A stretch of DNA of 64,000 nucleotides, taken from NCBI GenBank assembly GCA_014284505.1, contig JAAFYY010000001.1, forward strand, positions 7,365,845 through 7,429,844, read 5' to 3'. This DNA is from Streptacidiphilus sp. 4-A2. Its GTDB lineage: Bacteria > Actinomycetota > Actinomycetes > Streptomycetales > Streptomycetaceae. Both the position numbers and the translations under genes were made by a program. This document shows, in pieces, positions 29,108 through 39,074 of this stretch. Under the pieces are notes generated by a model that saw only the letters and a program-made list of their open reading frames with translations, did no database searches and was not told the origin of the DNA. How positions within the stretch are numbered: the first letter of the stretch is position 1; every line of letters begins with the position of its first letter.

Positions 29108-30002
29108 TCAGCGTCCGGTGAACTTCGGCGGCCGGCGTTCGACGAAGGCCAGTACCCCCTCCGGCGCGTCCGAGGTGGTCATATTGATCTCCTGGGCCGC
29201 CGCCTCGGCGGCGAAGGCCGTCGACCGGTCCGACTCCAGCGCGGCGTTCACCAGCTGCTTGGTCAGCGCGAGGGAGCGGGTCGGCCCGCAGGCCAGCCGG
29301 GCCGCCCACGCCCGCGCGGCCGCTTCCAGCCCGGCCGCCGGGACCACCCGGTTCACCAGGCCGAGCCGCTCCGCGTCGGCGGCCGTCAGTGAGTCGCCGA
29401 GGAACAGCAGCTCCTTGGCCCGCTGCGGCCCGATCAGCCGGGGCAGCAGATAGGCCGCGCCACCGTCCGGCACCAGCCCGCGCCGGACAAAGGCGGGCGC
29501 CAGCTCGGCGGTGTCGGCCATCAGCACCAGGTCGCAGGCGAGCGCCAGCGGTACGCCGACCCCGGCCGTGCCGTTGACCGCCGCCAGCACCGGCTTCTCG
29601 CAGTCCAGCACGGCGGCGACCAGCCGCTGCACCCCGCGCCTGAGCGTCCGCGCGACATCCCCGCCAGCCGCTCGGCCCCCGCGTCCGCGCCGGTCGGCGC
29701 GGTGCCGGTCCCCGCCGTGGCGCCGGGTGTGCCGCCGGGGCGGCCCGCGCGGCTGCGCAGGTCCGCGCCGGAGCAGAAGCCGCGGCCCGCGCGGTGAGCA
29801 CCACCGCGCGCACCTCGGGGTCGGCCGAGGCCGACTCCAGCAGCGAGATCAGCTCCTCCCGCATCCGCGGGGTCACCGCGTTCAGCGCCCGTGGACGGTT
29901 CAGCGTGATCCAGCTGACCCCGTCCTCCAGCCGCTGCAGCACCGGCTGCGGCGGCGCGGCCGGCGCCGGCTGCGCGGCCCCGGGCTCGGTCGCGGCGGTC
30001 AC
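29108..30002 (-). CDS. Enoyl-CoA hydratase/isomerase family protein (frameshifted)
   Basis: Crotonase-fold enzyme acting on an enoyl-CoA. The beginning reads QRLEDGVSWITLNRPRALNA; after about 29790 the frame changes and resumes LVAAVLDCEKPVLAAVNGTA, with the oxyanion-hole glycines in GTAGVGVPLALACD and the active-site region RRGLVPDGGAAYLLPRLIG, where the usual Glu is Asp. Ends PEGVLAFVERRPPKFTGR. GTG 30002 overlaps the TGA of the upstream acyl-CoA synthetase as GTGA (GTG 30008 is an alternative), so the two are coupled. The stretch 29640-29790 is Ala/Gly-rich and may hold more than one indel. Confidence 0.82.
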
Positions 30003-32151
30003 CGGCACACCGCGAAGGCGTCCAGTGCGACCACGCCCTTGCCGCGTTCCAGCACCATCAGCGGGTTGATGTCCAGCTCGGCCAGGTCGTCGCCGAGTTC
30101 CAGGGCCATCCGCTGCACCCGGATCACCACCTCCACCAGGGCGTCGACATCCATCGGCGGCCCGCCGCGCACCCCGTCCAGCAGTGCCCGGCCGCGCAGC
30201 TCGTCCAGCATCGAGCGGACGTCCGCGCAGCCGAACGGCGGGACGCGGACGGCGGTGTCGCGCAGCACCTCGACAAAGACCCCGCCGAGCCCGACGGTGA
30301 CCGTGGGCCCGAAGGTCGGGTCCTGGGTGATGCCGAGGACCATCTCCACCCCGGCCTCGACCATCTGGCAGACCAGCACCCCGTCCATCCGCTCGATCCC
30401 GGCCGCCCGGGCGTTCTCGGTGAGCTCACGGAAGGCGTCCCGCACCTGGCTGGCCGAGGTCAGCCCCACCTTGACCAGGCCCAGCTCGGTCTTGTGGGCG
30501 ACCTCGGGGGCGGAGGCCTTGAGCACCACCGGGTAGCCGACCACCCCCGCCGCCCGGACCGCCCCGGCCGCGCTGGCCACCAGCTGCTCGCGCGGCACCC
30601 GGATCCCGTAGGCCCGCAGCAGCTGCTTGGCGGCGACCTCGCTGAGCTGCTGGCCGGACTGGAGCACCCGCTGCGCCTTGGCCTTGCCCGCACAGGGCGT
30701 GCGCGGCGCCTCGTCGAACGGGCTGCGGTAGCCGGCCGCGAACCGGTGGTACCCCAGATAGGCGGCGACCGCGCGGACGCAGTTGCCGAAGGTGCGGAAG
30801 ACGGCGACCCGCGAGGAGCCCAGCAGGGTCTCCCGGTAGGCGGCCTCGGTGCCGACCGGGGAGCCCCAGATGACGCAGACCAGCTTGTCGGTGGTCTCCG
30901 CGACCTCCACCAGGTCCCGGGCGAGGGTGTCGCTCATCGGCGGGAACGGGCCGGTGATCGGACAGATCAGCACGCCCACGGACGGGTCGGCGAGGATCGC
31001 GTCCAGGATCTTCCGGCCGCGCCAGTCGCCGACCGGGTGGCCGCCGTTGTCGATCGGGTTGGCCACGCTCAGGTATTCGGGTATCCACTGGTGCAGTTCG
31101 TCCTGCTTGGCCTCGCTCAGCCGGGGCAGCCGCAGGCCCTGCGCCGAGGCGAGGTCGGCGAGGTGGGCGCCGGTGCCGCCGGAGATGGAGTAGACCGCGA
31201 CACCGTCCGCGGTGGGCGGCTTGGCTCTTGCCAACAGGGCTGCGGTGTCCTGGAGTTCGTCCAGCCCGTCGACCCGGATCACGCCGAACTGGCGGAAGGC
31301 GGCGTCCACCACCTGGTCCGCGCCGGTGAGTTTGCCGGTGTGCGAGGCGGCCATCCGGGCGCCGTCGCTGGTGCGGCCGACCTTCACCGCGACCACCGGT
31401 ACGCCCCGGCGCGCGGCGTGGTCGGCGGCCAGCAGGAACCCCCGGCCGTCCTTGAGCCCCTCGATATAGGCGGCGATGGCCCCCACCTCGGGCTGGTCCG
31501 CGAACCAGCGGACGAAGTCGGAGACCTCCAGGTCCGCCTCGTTGCCGGTGGGCGCCCAGTGGCTGAGCCGGACGCCCAGCTCCTGCATGGCGAACACCGG
31601 TCGGCCCTGGTGCCCGCTCTGGGTGATCAGCGCCACGGCGGGGCCGGAGAGGTCGTCACGGAACCGTTCGAAGGCGTTGAGATTGGTGTTGGGGCCGAGC
31701 AGCCGCAGCCCGGTGGGCGCCTCGGCGATCAGCCGGGTCAGCCGCTCCTGGGCCAGCGCGCCCTCGCGGCCGGTCTCGGCGAAGCCCGAGGCGAAGGCGA
31801 CCGCGAACCGGACCTTGGCCTCGATCAGTTGCGGCACCACGGCGGCCGGGTCGGCCAGCAGGATCACCGCGACGTCGATCGGCTCGCCCCGGGCACCGGC
31901 ACGGCGGCCAGATCCGGGTAGCAGGTCAGCCCGTCCACCTCGGCCCGCCCGGGGTTGACCGGGAACATCCGCGCCCCGACCCGCTCCGACCAGGCCCGCA
32001 ACTGGCGGGTGATGCCGGTGTTGGGTCTGCCCGGGGTGTCGGACGCGCCGATGACCGCGGACGGTGGAGGGCGGAAGAAGGGTTCCAGATCGACCGGGCG
32101 GGGGTGGAGCGGTCGTCCGCTGACATCGATGCCGTCCTCCGAGTCCAGCAT
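29999..32151 (-). CDS. Acetate-CoA ligase family protein (ADP-forming acyl-CoA synthetase; frameshifted)
   Basis: About 717 residues with both halves of NDP-forming acyl-CoA synthetases fused: an N-terminal CoA-binding domain (SAVIGASDTPGRPNTGITRQ), succinyl-CoA-synthetase-like core with the phospho-histidine in MAASHTGKLTGAD, and an ATP-grasp domain (YGIRVPREQLV, YPVVLKASAPEVAHKTELG, LAELDINPLMV). It would convert an acid to its CoA thioester with ATP, giving ADP and Pi. ATG 32151 lies 24 bases downstream of operator copy 2. One frame switch near 31895. Overlaps the enoyl-CoA hydratase start. Confidence 0.85.
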
Positions 32152-32174
32152 GGCGCCGCCTCCACTCGCATATC

Positions 32175-32193
32175 ATCTGACGTACTGTCAGAT
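32175..32193. promoter_or_regulatory. Operator copy 2: ATCTGAC-GTACT-GTCAGAT
   Basis: Perfect 7-bp inverted repeat with a 5-base centre, 24 bases before the acyl-CoA synthetase start on the minus strand. Confidence 0.75.
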
Positions 32194-32352
32194 TACTTGC
32201 CGGGAGCTTTTGCTGGAAGGGGGGAACGAACCTTCGGTGCCCGGCGATTGACTCAGGGTCAGCGTGAGAGTCGGGCCATGGTGCCCAGTGTCGCGCCCTG
32301 GGTCAATGCGGGCGAAGCGGAACTGCTTGCCAGGCCCGCTCCACCGGGCATG

Positions 32353-32367
32353 CTGACGGATAGTCAG
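32353..32367. promoter_or_regulatory. Operator copy 3: CTGAC-GGATA-GTCAG
   Basis: Perfect 5-bp arms with a 5-base centre (outer bases differ from the full 19-mer), 17 bases upstream of the DUF35 gene start on the plus strand. Confidence 0.6.
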
Positions 32368-32383
32368 AAAGTGGGAGGTTTCG

Positions 32384-32830
32384 ATGGCTTCCGGCACCGT
32401 CGCGGGCGGCCCCGGTCAACCCGTACCCGACGCATTCACCCAGGTCTACTGGGATGCCGCCGCCCAGGGGCGGTTGCTGCTCCGGCGCGCGCGCGGACTG
32501 CGGCGGGCGCACCACTATCCACGCGAGTTCTGCCCCTACTGCTGGAGCGAGGACGTGGCGTGGGAGCAGGCCAGTGGACGGGCCTGCCTCTACACCTGGT
32601 CCGAGGTGCATGCCAATGACCTGCCGCCGTTCCGGGACCGGCTGCCCTATGTCGCCGCGGTGGTGGACCTGGCCGAGGGGCCGCGGCTGATGACCGAGGT
32701 GGTGGACTGCCCGGCGGGCCTCCTCCGGATCGGCATGGAGCTGGCTGTGAGCTTTCCCACAACCGCTGCGGCCGAAGTGGATGGCATGTCCATCACATCC
32801 GTGCCGGTGTTCCGTCCGGCTGACCGCTGA
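32384..32830 (+). CDS. DUF35 Zn-ribbon/OB-fold protein (first zinc CxxC lost)
   Basis: 148 residues from ATG 32384 (GGGAGG 7 bases upstream). Members bind acyl-CoA and act as the partner subunit of thiolase-like aldolases/thiolases (ChsH2/Ltp2-type). The second zinc pair is clear in HHYPREFCPYCWSEDV, but the first pair is missing: the protein reads RRARGLRRAHHYP, while the same DNA one frame over reads A-D-C-G. Two small opposite indels between about 32486 and 32503 would explain this and keep the rest in frame (VHANDLPPFRDRLPYVAAVV, typical of the OB part). Probable partner: the thiolase at 35417. Confidence 0.82.
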   Translation: MASGTVAGGPGQPVPDAFTQVYWDAAAQGRLLLRRARGLRRAHHYPREFCPYCWSEDVAWEQASGRACLYTWSEVHANDLPPFRDRLPYVAAVVDLAEGPRLMTEVVDCPAGLLRIGMELAVSFPTTAAAEVDGMSITSVPVFRPADR

Positions 32831-32979
32831 CGATGCCCTGACGGACAGTCGGGCCGCCCCGCCCGCCCGGGGCCGACCGGATGCGGGCAGTCAGCAGAGC
32901 CGGACCGCGCTTCCCGGGAAGCGGCTGTTCTCGGGGTAGCGTGATCCGGAGACGCACCCACAGCCCGAGGACCCCGTAC

Positions 32980-34133
32980 ATGTCGAGTCAGTCCCAGCCC
33001 GCCAGCCCCGACCCCCGTCGGCGCCCCGAGCCCGAGTCAGGGGCGCCGTCCGGACTGCCCCCGGTGCCCGGCCAGGGCGTTCCGGACGGCCGGGGCAGCC
33101 AGGGCGGCCAGGACGGCCGGCTCGGCCAGGGCAGCCAGGGCGCAGCCGGCGCGCCCGGCGGCTACGGAGGGTACGGCGGCGGCTACGGCGGCGGCGGGTC
33201 GTGGCCCGGGTTCGACGACGACGGATGGCCGGAGCAGGACGGCGACGGGTTCGACTCCGAGGCCGGGCTGACCGGGCTGAGCCGGACCCAGGCCCGTGCC
33301 GCCTCCCGGGCCAGGCTGCGCCGTCGGCGCCGGGTGCGCACCGGGGTGCTCGGCGTCGGCTCGGTGGCCGCGCTGGTGGTGCTGGCCGTGGCCGGGCTGC
33401 TGCCGGGGCACACCCCGGCGTCCGCCACCAGCGCGGACGCGATCTCTCCCCGCGGTCCCGCGGCCGGTGGCTCGCCCGCGCATCCGGCCCGGCCCTCCGC
33501 CTCGGCCCGCGCGGTCGTGGCCAAGCCGCCCCCGCGCCCGGCTTCGCGCAGCTCCCCGGTCTCGGGGCGGCCTTCCGGGCCAGGATCCCGGCCGGCACCG
33601 GCCAGGTGCTGGTGGCCAGCGGGAAGTCGGCGACCGCCAACACGGTCACGGTCGTCCTCTATACCCGCACCCCGCAGGGCACCTGGCTGCCGGGAGCGGC
33701 CTGGTCCGGGCACAACGCCCTGGACGGCTGGACCACCGACCACCACGAGGGCGACCTGCACAGCCCGATCGGGGTCTACAGCCTCACCGACGCCGGCGGC
33801 CTCTACGCCAATCCCGGCACCAAGCTGCCCTATCTCCGCTCCCCGCAGTTCCAGGACCTCGGCACCGGATTCGAGGGCGAGTCGCTCGCGGACGCCTTCA
33901 ACTATGTGATCGCGATCAACTACAACCATGTCCCCGGCACCTCCCCGCTGTCGTCGGACCGGCCGATGGGCGAGGAGAAGGGCGGCGGTATCTGGGTGCA
34001 TGTCGACCACGGCGGACCGACGCACGGCTGTATAAGCCTTCCGCAGCCGGACATGGTCACCCTGCTCAGGGAGCTCGATCCGGCCAGGCACCCGGTGATA
34101 GTGATGGGCGACGCGGCCGCGCTGGCCGGCTGA
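32980..34133 (+). CDS. L,D-transpeptidase family protein (frameshifted)
   Basis: Cell-wall enzyme of the YkuD family forming 3-3 peptidoglycan cross-links. ATG 32980 begins a 120-residue Pro/Gly/Gln-rich cytoplasmic tail (with YGGYGGGYGGGG), then one membrane helix VGSVAALVVLAVAGLLPG and an extracellular domain. Near 33530 one base is missing; the true frame reads FAQLPGLGAAFRARIPAG and ends with the catalytic motif VHVDHGGPTHGCISLP, which holds the His and Cys. It is embedded in the catabolic island but has no full copy of the operator; only a weak half-palindrome at 32837 precedes it. Confidence 0.82.
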
Positions 34134-34140
34134 CCGCGCC

Positions 34141-34174
34141 CGGCCGTCCGGCGCCGTGCGCGCCCGGACGGCCG
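34141..34174 (+). terminator. Hairpin after the L,D-transpeptidase gene
   Basis: CGGCCGTCCGG (34141-34151) pairs perfectly with 34164-34174 around a 12-base loop, 8 bases after the stop. Confidence 0.6.
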
Positions 34175-34399
34175 CGCCGGCCCGGGATCCGCACGTTTTG
34201 GGCTATCTGTACCGCGATGACGGGTGCGTCGCACAGAGTCGCTGGTCTCGAAGGCGTGTGCGAGGTGAGAGTTGTCTGAGGGCATGTCATTGGAGCCCAG
34301 TGAACGCTGGGCTGTTGTGCGGCCCCTACAGCATCCCCCGCCGGATACTGTCCCTCGTGACGCCCCCGGTACCGGCCGGTAACCGGCTTGAGTGGTGGC

Positions 34400-35344
34400 A
34401 TGACCGGTTCCCGTATCGTCGCGCTCGGCCACTACCAGCCGCCGAAGGTGCTCACCAATGCCGACTTGGCGCAACTGGTGGACACCGACGACGAGTGGAT
34501 CCGCACTCGGGTCGGCATCCGCACCCGGCACATCGCCGAGAGCGAGACCGTGGCGGACATGGCCTTTCTCGCGGCCGAGAAGGCGCTCGCCACCAGCGGC
34601 CTGGATGCCTCCGCGATCGACCTGGTGGTCGTCGCGACCTGCACCGCGATCGACCGCAGCCCCAACACCGCCGCCCAGGTGGCCGGACGTCTGGGCATCG
34701 CCGCACCGGCGGCGTACGACATCAATACCGTCTGTTCGGGCTTCTCCTATGCGCTGGCCACCGCCGACCACGCGATCCGCGCGGGCGCGGCGACCCGGGC
34801 GCTGGTGATCGGCTCGGAGCGGATGTCCGACGTGCTCGACTGGACCGACCGCAGCACCTGCGTGATCTTCGCGGACGGCGCGGGAGCGGCCGTGGTCGTC
34901 GCCACCGAGGACTCGGAGCAGCCCGGCATCGGGCCGGTGGTCTGGGGCTCGGACCCGTCCAAGGGCGACGCGGTCCGGATCGACGGCTGGGATCCGATCA
35001 TCAGCCAGCAGGGCCAGACCGTCTTCCGCTGGGCCACCACCCAGATCGCCCCGCTGGCGCTGGAGGCGTGCCAGAAGGCCGGGATCACCCCGGCCGAGCT
35101 GGCGGGCTTTGTCCCGCACCAGGCCAATCTGCGGATCATTGACGCCATCGCGGCCAAGATCGGTGCCGACAACGCGGTGGTCGCCCGCGATGTGGTGGAG
35201 TCGGGCAACACCTCGGCGGCCTCCATCCCGCTGGCCCTGTCGAAGCTGGTCGAACGCGGCGAGCTGGCCTCCGGCGCGCCGGTGCTGCTGCTGGGCTTCG
35301 GCGGCGGCCTGGCCTACGCCGGACAGGTGGTCCGCTGCCCCTAG
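34400..35344 (+). CDS. 3-oxoacyl-ACP synthase III (FabH/KAS III) family protein
   Basis: 314 residues, intact. Condensing enzyme with the catalytic triad Cys in DINTVCSGFSYALA, His in GFVPHQANLRIID and Asn in ESGNTSAASIPLAL; the N-terminus GSRIVALGHYQPPKVLTN and WIRTRVGIRTRHIA is typical. ATG 34400 is preferred to an in-frame TTG at 34388. It stands apart from any fab cluster, so it may prime a special acyl chain or act as an acyltransferase rather than serve bulk fatty acid synthesis. No operator copy precedes it, so membership of the island's regulon is doubtful. Confidence 0.85.
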   Translation: MTGSRIVALGHYQPPKVLTNADLAQLVDTDDEWIRTRVGIRTRHIAESETVADMAFLAAEKALATSGLDASAIDLVVVATCTAIDRSPNTAAQVAGRLGIAAPAAYDINTVCSGFSYALATADHAIRAGAATRALVIGSERMSDVLDWTDRSTCVIFADGAGAAVVVATEDSEQPGIGPVVWGSDPSKGDAVRIDGWDPIISQQGQTVFRWATTQIAPLALEACQKAGITPAELAGFVPHQANLRIIDAIAAKIGADNAVVARDVVESGNTSAASIPLALSKLVERGELASGAPVLLLGFGGGLAYAGQVVRCP

Positions 35345-35416
35345 GGCCGTCAGGCCGGGTCCCGGCTGCGTCCCGGCCGAGCTGTGTCCCGGCCCGGCCG
35401 CGTACCGGCCCGGGTC

Positions 35417-36643
35417 TCAGCGGCCGAGCACCATGGTGGCCGAGGAGCAGAACCAGCCCCCGACGCCGCTGACCAGGGCCAGCCGGGGCAGCCCCGGGGT
35501 CCGGTCGCGGCGGCCGACCTGCCGCTCCGGCGCCGTCGTGGCGTAGTCGCCGCGCAGCTGCCGGACGGCCTCGGTGATCAGGAACAGCCCGCGCATGCCC
35601 GGATGGCAGGCGGAGAGGCCCCCGCCGTCGGTGTTCACCGGCAGCTCGCCGCCGCGCAGCAGCCGTCCGTGCTTGGCGTCGACGAAGTCACCGCCCTCGC
35701 CCTTGGCGCAGAATCCCAGGTCCTCCAGAGCGACCAGCGGCATATAGCTGAAGGCGTCGTAGAGCTGCGCCAGGTCGATGTCGGCGGGCTCCACCCCGGC
35801 CCGCCGGTAGGCCAGCTGTCCGGAGACGGCGGCGGGCGAGACGGTGAAGTCCTCCCACTGCGACATCAGGCTGTGGCTGAGGTGCTCGCCCGTTCCCAGG
35901 ATCCACACCGGGTCGCGCGCGGTGTCCGGGACGTAGTCCTCGGCGGCGAGCAGTACGGCGCAGCCGCCGTCGGAGCGGATGCAGCAGTGCAGCCTGGTGA
36001 ACGGGGAGGCGACCACCGGACCGGCCAGCACCTGCTCCACGGTGATCGGTTCCCGGTACATCGCCTCCGGGTTGGCGGCGGCATTGGCCCTGGTCTGCAC
36101 GGCGACCGAGGCCAGCTGTTCCAGGGTGGTCCCGTACTCGTGCATATGACGGCGGGCGGCCATGGCGTACTTGGAGATCAGGGTGTGCCCGTAGGGCGCC
36201 TCGAACTGCTGCGGGCCGCGTGCGCCCAGGTCGAGACCGGCGGTGCGGCGTCCGGCCCGCAGGTCGGCGCGGGCGGTGGAGCCGTAGACCAGCAGCACCG
36301 CTTCGGCGTGTCCGGCGGCTATCGCGTCGGCCGCGTGCGCCGCCATCACCTCCCAGGTGGAGCCGCCGACGCCGGTGGAGTCGGTCCACACCGGGCGCAG
36401 CCCCAGGTACTCGCAGATCTCGACCGGGGCGAGCAGGCCGAGCCCGGCCGAGGCCACGCCGTCGATCACCGAGCGGGGCAGCCCGGAGTCGGCCAGTGCC
36501 CGCCGGGCGGCCTGGGCGTGCAGCTGGAACGCGGTCGTGCCGTCCACCCGCCCGCAGTCGGAGTGGCCGACGCCGACCACTGCGACCCGCCGCCGGCGCG
36601 GCGGGGCGGAGCCGACCGGTTCGTGCAGGGATGGAGCTGACAT
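35417..36643 (-). CDS. Thiolase-like (SCP-x/Ltp type) protein
   Basis: 408 residues, intact, from ATG 36643. Thiolase fold: RRVAVVGVGHSDCGRVDG at the start, GVGGSTWEVMAAHAADAIAA at the position of the nucleophile, where Ser stands instead of Cys, then AQLYDAFSYMPLVALEDLGF, NTDGGGLSACHPGMRGLFL and the C-terminal WFCSSATMVLG. This pattern is that of the lipid-transfer-protein thiolases, several of which act with a DUF35 partner as retro-aldolases or thiolases in steroid-like side-chain breakdown. The natural partner is the DUF35 protein at 32384. Operator copy 4 lies 36 bases upstream. Confidence 0.85.
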   Translation of the reverse strand: MSAPSLHEPVGSAPPRRRRVAVVGVGHSDCGRVDGTTAFQLHAQAARRALADSGLPRSVIDGVASAGLGLLAPVEICEYLGLRPVWTDSTGVGGSTWEVMAAHAADAIAAGHAEAVLLVYGSTARADLRAGRRTAGLDLGARGPQQFEAPYGHTLISKYAMAARRHMHEYGTTLEQLASVAVQTRANAAANPEAMYREPITVEQVLAGPVVASPFTRLHCCIRSDGGCAVLLAAEDYVPDTARDPVWILGTGEHLSHSLMSQWEDFTVSPAAVSGQLAYRRAGVEPADIDLAQLYDAFSYMPLVALEDLGFCAKGEGGDFVDAKHGRLLRGGELPVNTDGGGLSACHPGMRGLFLITEAVRQLRGDYATTAPERQVGRRDRTPGLPRLALVSGVGGWFCSSATMVLGR

Positions 36644-36678
36644 GTCGTCAATGTCCTTCCGGTGAACGACGCCAACAA

Positions 36679-36697
36679 ATCTGACGGTACATCAGAT
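36679..36697. promoter_or_regulatory. Operator copy 4: ATCTGAC-GGTAC-ATCAGAT
   Basis: 19-bp palindrome with one mismatch to the perfect form, 36 bases upstream of the thiolase gene on the minus strand and between it and the divergent acyl-CoA dehydrogenase gene. Confidence 0.7.
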
Positions 36698-36739
36698 CTG
36701 TTGTGCCGCGCCTCTGTGCCGCTGGACCTGCCCGCTCTA

Positions 36740-36758
36740 GGATGACGGTCCGTCAGGA
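36740..36758. promoter_or_regulatory. Operator copy 5 (degenerate): GATGAC-GGTCC-GTCAGG
   Basis: Keeps the GAC-N5-GTC core and part of the arms, 32 bases before the acyl-CoA dehydrogenase start. Weaker than the others. Confidence 0.4.
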
Positions 36759-36789
36759 TCGGAGCGGCTCAGGTACAGCTGGAGGCGGC

Positions 36790-38021
36790 ATGGATCCCGC
36801 GCTCACCCAGGAACAAGAGGCGGTCCGCCGGGCCCTGCGCGAGGCCCTGGCCAAGCACTGTCCCCCGGAGCGGATCCGCACGGCCGCGGCCTCTCCCGCC
36901 GGGTACGACCCGGAGCTGTGGCGGCAGCTCGCCGACCGGCCCGGACTGCCGGGGCTGGCCCTGCCCGCCGAGTACGGCGGCGCGGGCCTCGGCCCGATCG
37001 AGCTGGCCCTGGCCTGCGAGGAGACCGGCCGGGTGCTGCTGCCCGCGCCGCTGCTGGCGTCCTCGGTGCTGGCCGCGGGCGCACTGCTGGCCGTCGCCGA
37101 CCGGGCCCAGCGGGCGGAACTGCTGCCCGGGCTGGCGAGCGGGGAGCGGACGGCGGCGCTGGTGCTGCCGCATCCGCTGCCGGACGGCGCCGCGGCCGGC
37201 GGCGGGCGGTCCGGCGGCGTCCAGGCCCGGCCGGGCCCGGGCGGGGGAGCGCGGTGGCTGCTCTACGGGGAGGCCGAGCCGGTGCTCGACGGCGCGCGGG
37301 CCGATCTGCTGCTGGTCGCCGCGCACACCGGCGGCTTCCCGCGCAGCCGGACAGTGCTCTGCCTGGTCGCGGGCGACGCCCCCGGGCTGACCCGGAGCCG
37401 CTGCGCCGCCCTGGACCGGACCCGGGCCCCGGCCCGGGTCGAGCTGCGGGACGTGCCCGCGCTCCCGCTCGGTGATCCGGAACTGGACGCGGGCCCGGCG
37501 CTGGCCCGCACCGGGCTGACCGCGGCCCTGGCCGGCGCCGCCGAGGCGGTCGGCGCGGCCGACCGGTGCCTGACCAGCACCGTGGAGTACGCGCAGGTCA
37601 GGACGCAGTTCGGCCGCCCGGTCGGCTCCTTCCAGGCGATCAAGCACCTGCTGGCGGACGTCCATGTGGCGGTGGAGTCGGCCCGCTCGGCGGTGTATTA
37701 CGCGGCCTGGGCCCTGGACGGCGGTGTCGGCGACCAGGACGAGACCGCCGCCGCGGTGCTGCTGGCGCTGGCGCGGGCGCTGGACGGGCTGCACACCGCC
37801 GCCGCCCAGGCGATCCAGGTGCACGGCGGCATCGCCATCACCTGGGAGCACGACGCGCACCTCTACTTCAAGCGGGCGGTCGCCGACCAGCTGCTCTTCG
37901 GCGCACCCCACCGGCTGCGCGCCCCGCGGCCGCGCACGCCGGGGTCTTCCCGCCCGCCGGCCCGCCCGGCCGGGGCCGCGGCCGGCGGCCGGCGCCCTGG
38001 TCCGAACCCGTGGAGGTATGA
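36790..38021 (+). CDS. Acyl-CoA dehydrogenase family protein (frameshifted near its end)
   Basis: FAD enzyme introducing a double bond into an acyl-CoA. ATG 36790 has GGAGG 4-5 bases upstream. The start DPALTQEQEAVRRALREALA, LALPAEYGGAGLGPIELALA and the C-terminal VHGGIAITWEHDAHLYFKRA, whose Glu is the likely catalytic base in steroid-type FadE subunits, are diagnostic. At about 37928 one base is missing: HRLRA should continue AAAHAGVFPPAGPPG and end at a TGA at 38019, one base before the next ATG. Without that repair the frame reads through into the next gene and mimics a 663-residue fusion. Confidence 0.83.
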
Positions 38022-38022
38022 G

Positions 38023-38694
38023 ATGGCAGTGGCCGCCCCGCGTCCGCCCGGCTCGCGGCAGGAGGCGGTGATCCGGAAGGTCTCCAGCTCCCGGGCCTTC
38101 GCCCTGGTCGCGCCCAGGGTGCTGCCCCGGCTGGACCGGGGTGTGCACCGGCTCAGCGGCGGCCGGGTGATGATCAGCCAGTACCTGCTGCCCTCGCTCT
38201 TCCTGACCAGCACCGGCCGCAGCAGCGGCCGCCCCCGGGTCACCCCGCTGGCCTGCCTGCCCGAGCCGGACGGCACCCTGCTGGTGATCGGCAGCAACTT
38301 CGGCCAGACCCGGCACCCGGCCTGGACCGGCAATCTGCTGGCCGCCCCGGAGGCCCTGGTGGAGCGGCAGGGCCGGACGCTGGCGGTCACCGCCCGGCTG
38401 CTCGACGGCCCGGAGCGGGAGCAGGCCTGGGCCCGGCTGCTGCGGATGTGGCCGCCGTACGCCGTCTATCAGGCCCGGGTCGAGCGCCGACTGCGGATCT
38501 TCCGGCTGACGCCGCTGCCGGAGCCGCTCCCGCCGGCGGAACGGGCGGCGGCGGCAGGCCAGACGGCAGCAGGCCAGACGGCGGCGGGTCAGACGGCAGC
38601 AGAGCCGACAGTGGCAGAGCAGGCGGCAGGGGCAGAGCAGGCGGCAGCAGGGCCGGCGGCGGAAGGGCCGTCGGGGGCTGGGCCGAACGGGTGA
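38023..38694 (+). CDS. Deazaflavin (F420)-dependent nitroreductase family protein
   Basis: Begins ATG 38023 with GGAGG 6 bases upstream. The core SSRAFALVAPRVLPRLDRGV, LFLTSTGRSSGRPRVTPLAC and VIGSNFGQTRHPAWTGNLLA matches the Ddn/F420H2-dependent oxidoreductase family. About 165 residues of core are followed by a 55-residue Ala/Gly/Gln-rich tail made of repeated AAGQT units (38555-38690), which is unusual. Probably reduces an unsaturated or quinone-like intermediate with F420H2. Coupled to the acyl-CoA dehydrogenase gene. Confidence 0.8.
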   Translation: MAVAAPRPPGSRQEAVIRKVSSSRAFALVAPRVLPRLDRGVHRLSGGRVMISQYLLPSLFLTSTGRSSGRPRVTPLACLPEPDGTLLVIGSNFGQTRHPAWTGNLLAAPEALVERQGRTLAVTARLLDGPEREQAWARLLRMWPPYAVYQARVERRLRIFRLTPLPEPLPPAERAAAAGQTAAGQTAAGQTAAEPTVAEQAAGAEQAAAGPAAEGPSGAGPNG

Positions 38695-38712
38695 GGCGGG
38701 GCTGAAAGAGTG

Positions 38713-38746
38713 ATGGGCGGCCCTCCCGGTGGGGAGGGCCGCCCAT
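38713..38746 (+). terminator. Terminator after the acyl-CoA dehydrogenase/nitroreductase unit
   Basis: Perfect 15-bp stem (38713-38727 with 38732-38746) and a GGTG loop, 18 bases past the stop. Confidence 0.8.
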
Positions 38747-39074
38747 GGCGGATCAGGGCCTGCTCACGGCCCCGTGCGGGGTACTGCGGGCGTGCGGTCG
38801 GCGGACGCGGGTGCGGACCGGTGTACCTCCCCGAGGCGCAGCCGGTCAGGGCCCGGTCGGACAGGCGACCGGGCTTTCGCACAGCCAGATGGCAGCCCTG
38901 TGGCAGCCCTGTGGCAGCCCGGCGGTCCGGGAGCGGTCGCCGCGCCGGGAGAGCCCTCCGGGAGCACTCGCGGGAGTGCCCCTGGCGGCCCGGCGTGGCC
39001 TGCCGGTGCCCGGGACCGTCCGGTACCGGTCGGGGCCAGTGGGGACTGGCCGGGACCTGTGCCGGGACCGTCCG
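38747..39074. other. Intergenic stretch with short tandem repeats
   Basis: No supported gene. Contains three copies of TGGCAGCCC spaced 11 bases apart at about 38890-38920. Confidence 0.5.

Noticed and set aside
32837..32853. CCTGAC-GGACA-GTCGGG after the first DUF35 gene as an operator for the L,D-transpeptidase
   Set aside because: One arm is degenerate, and the gene downstream has no link to acyl-CoA metabolism; not counted among the copies.
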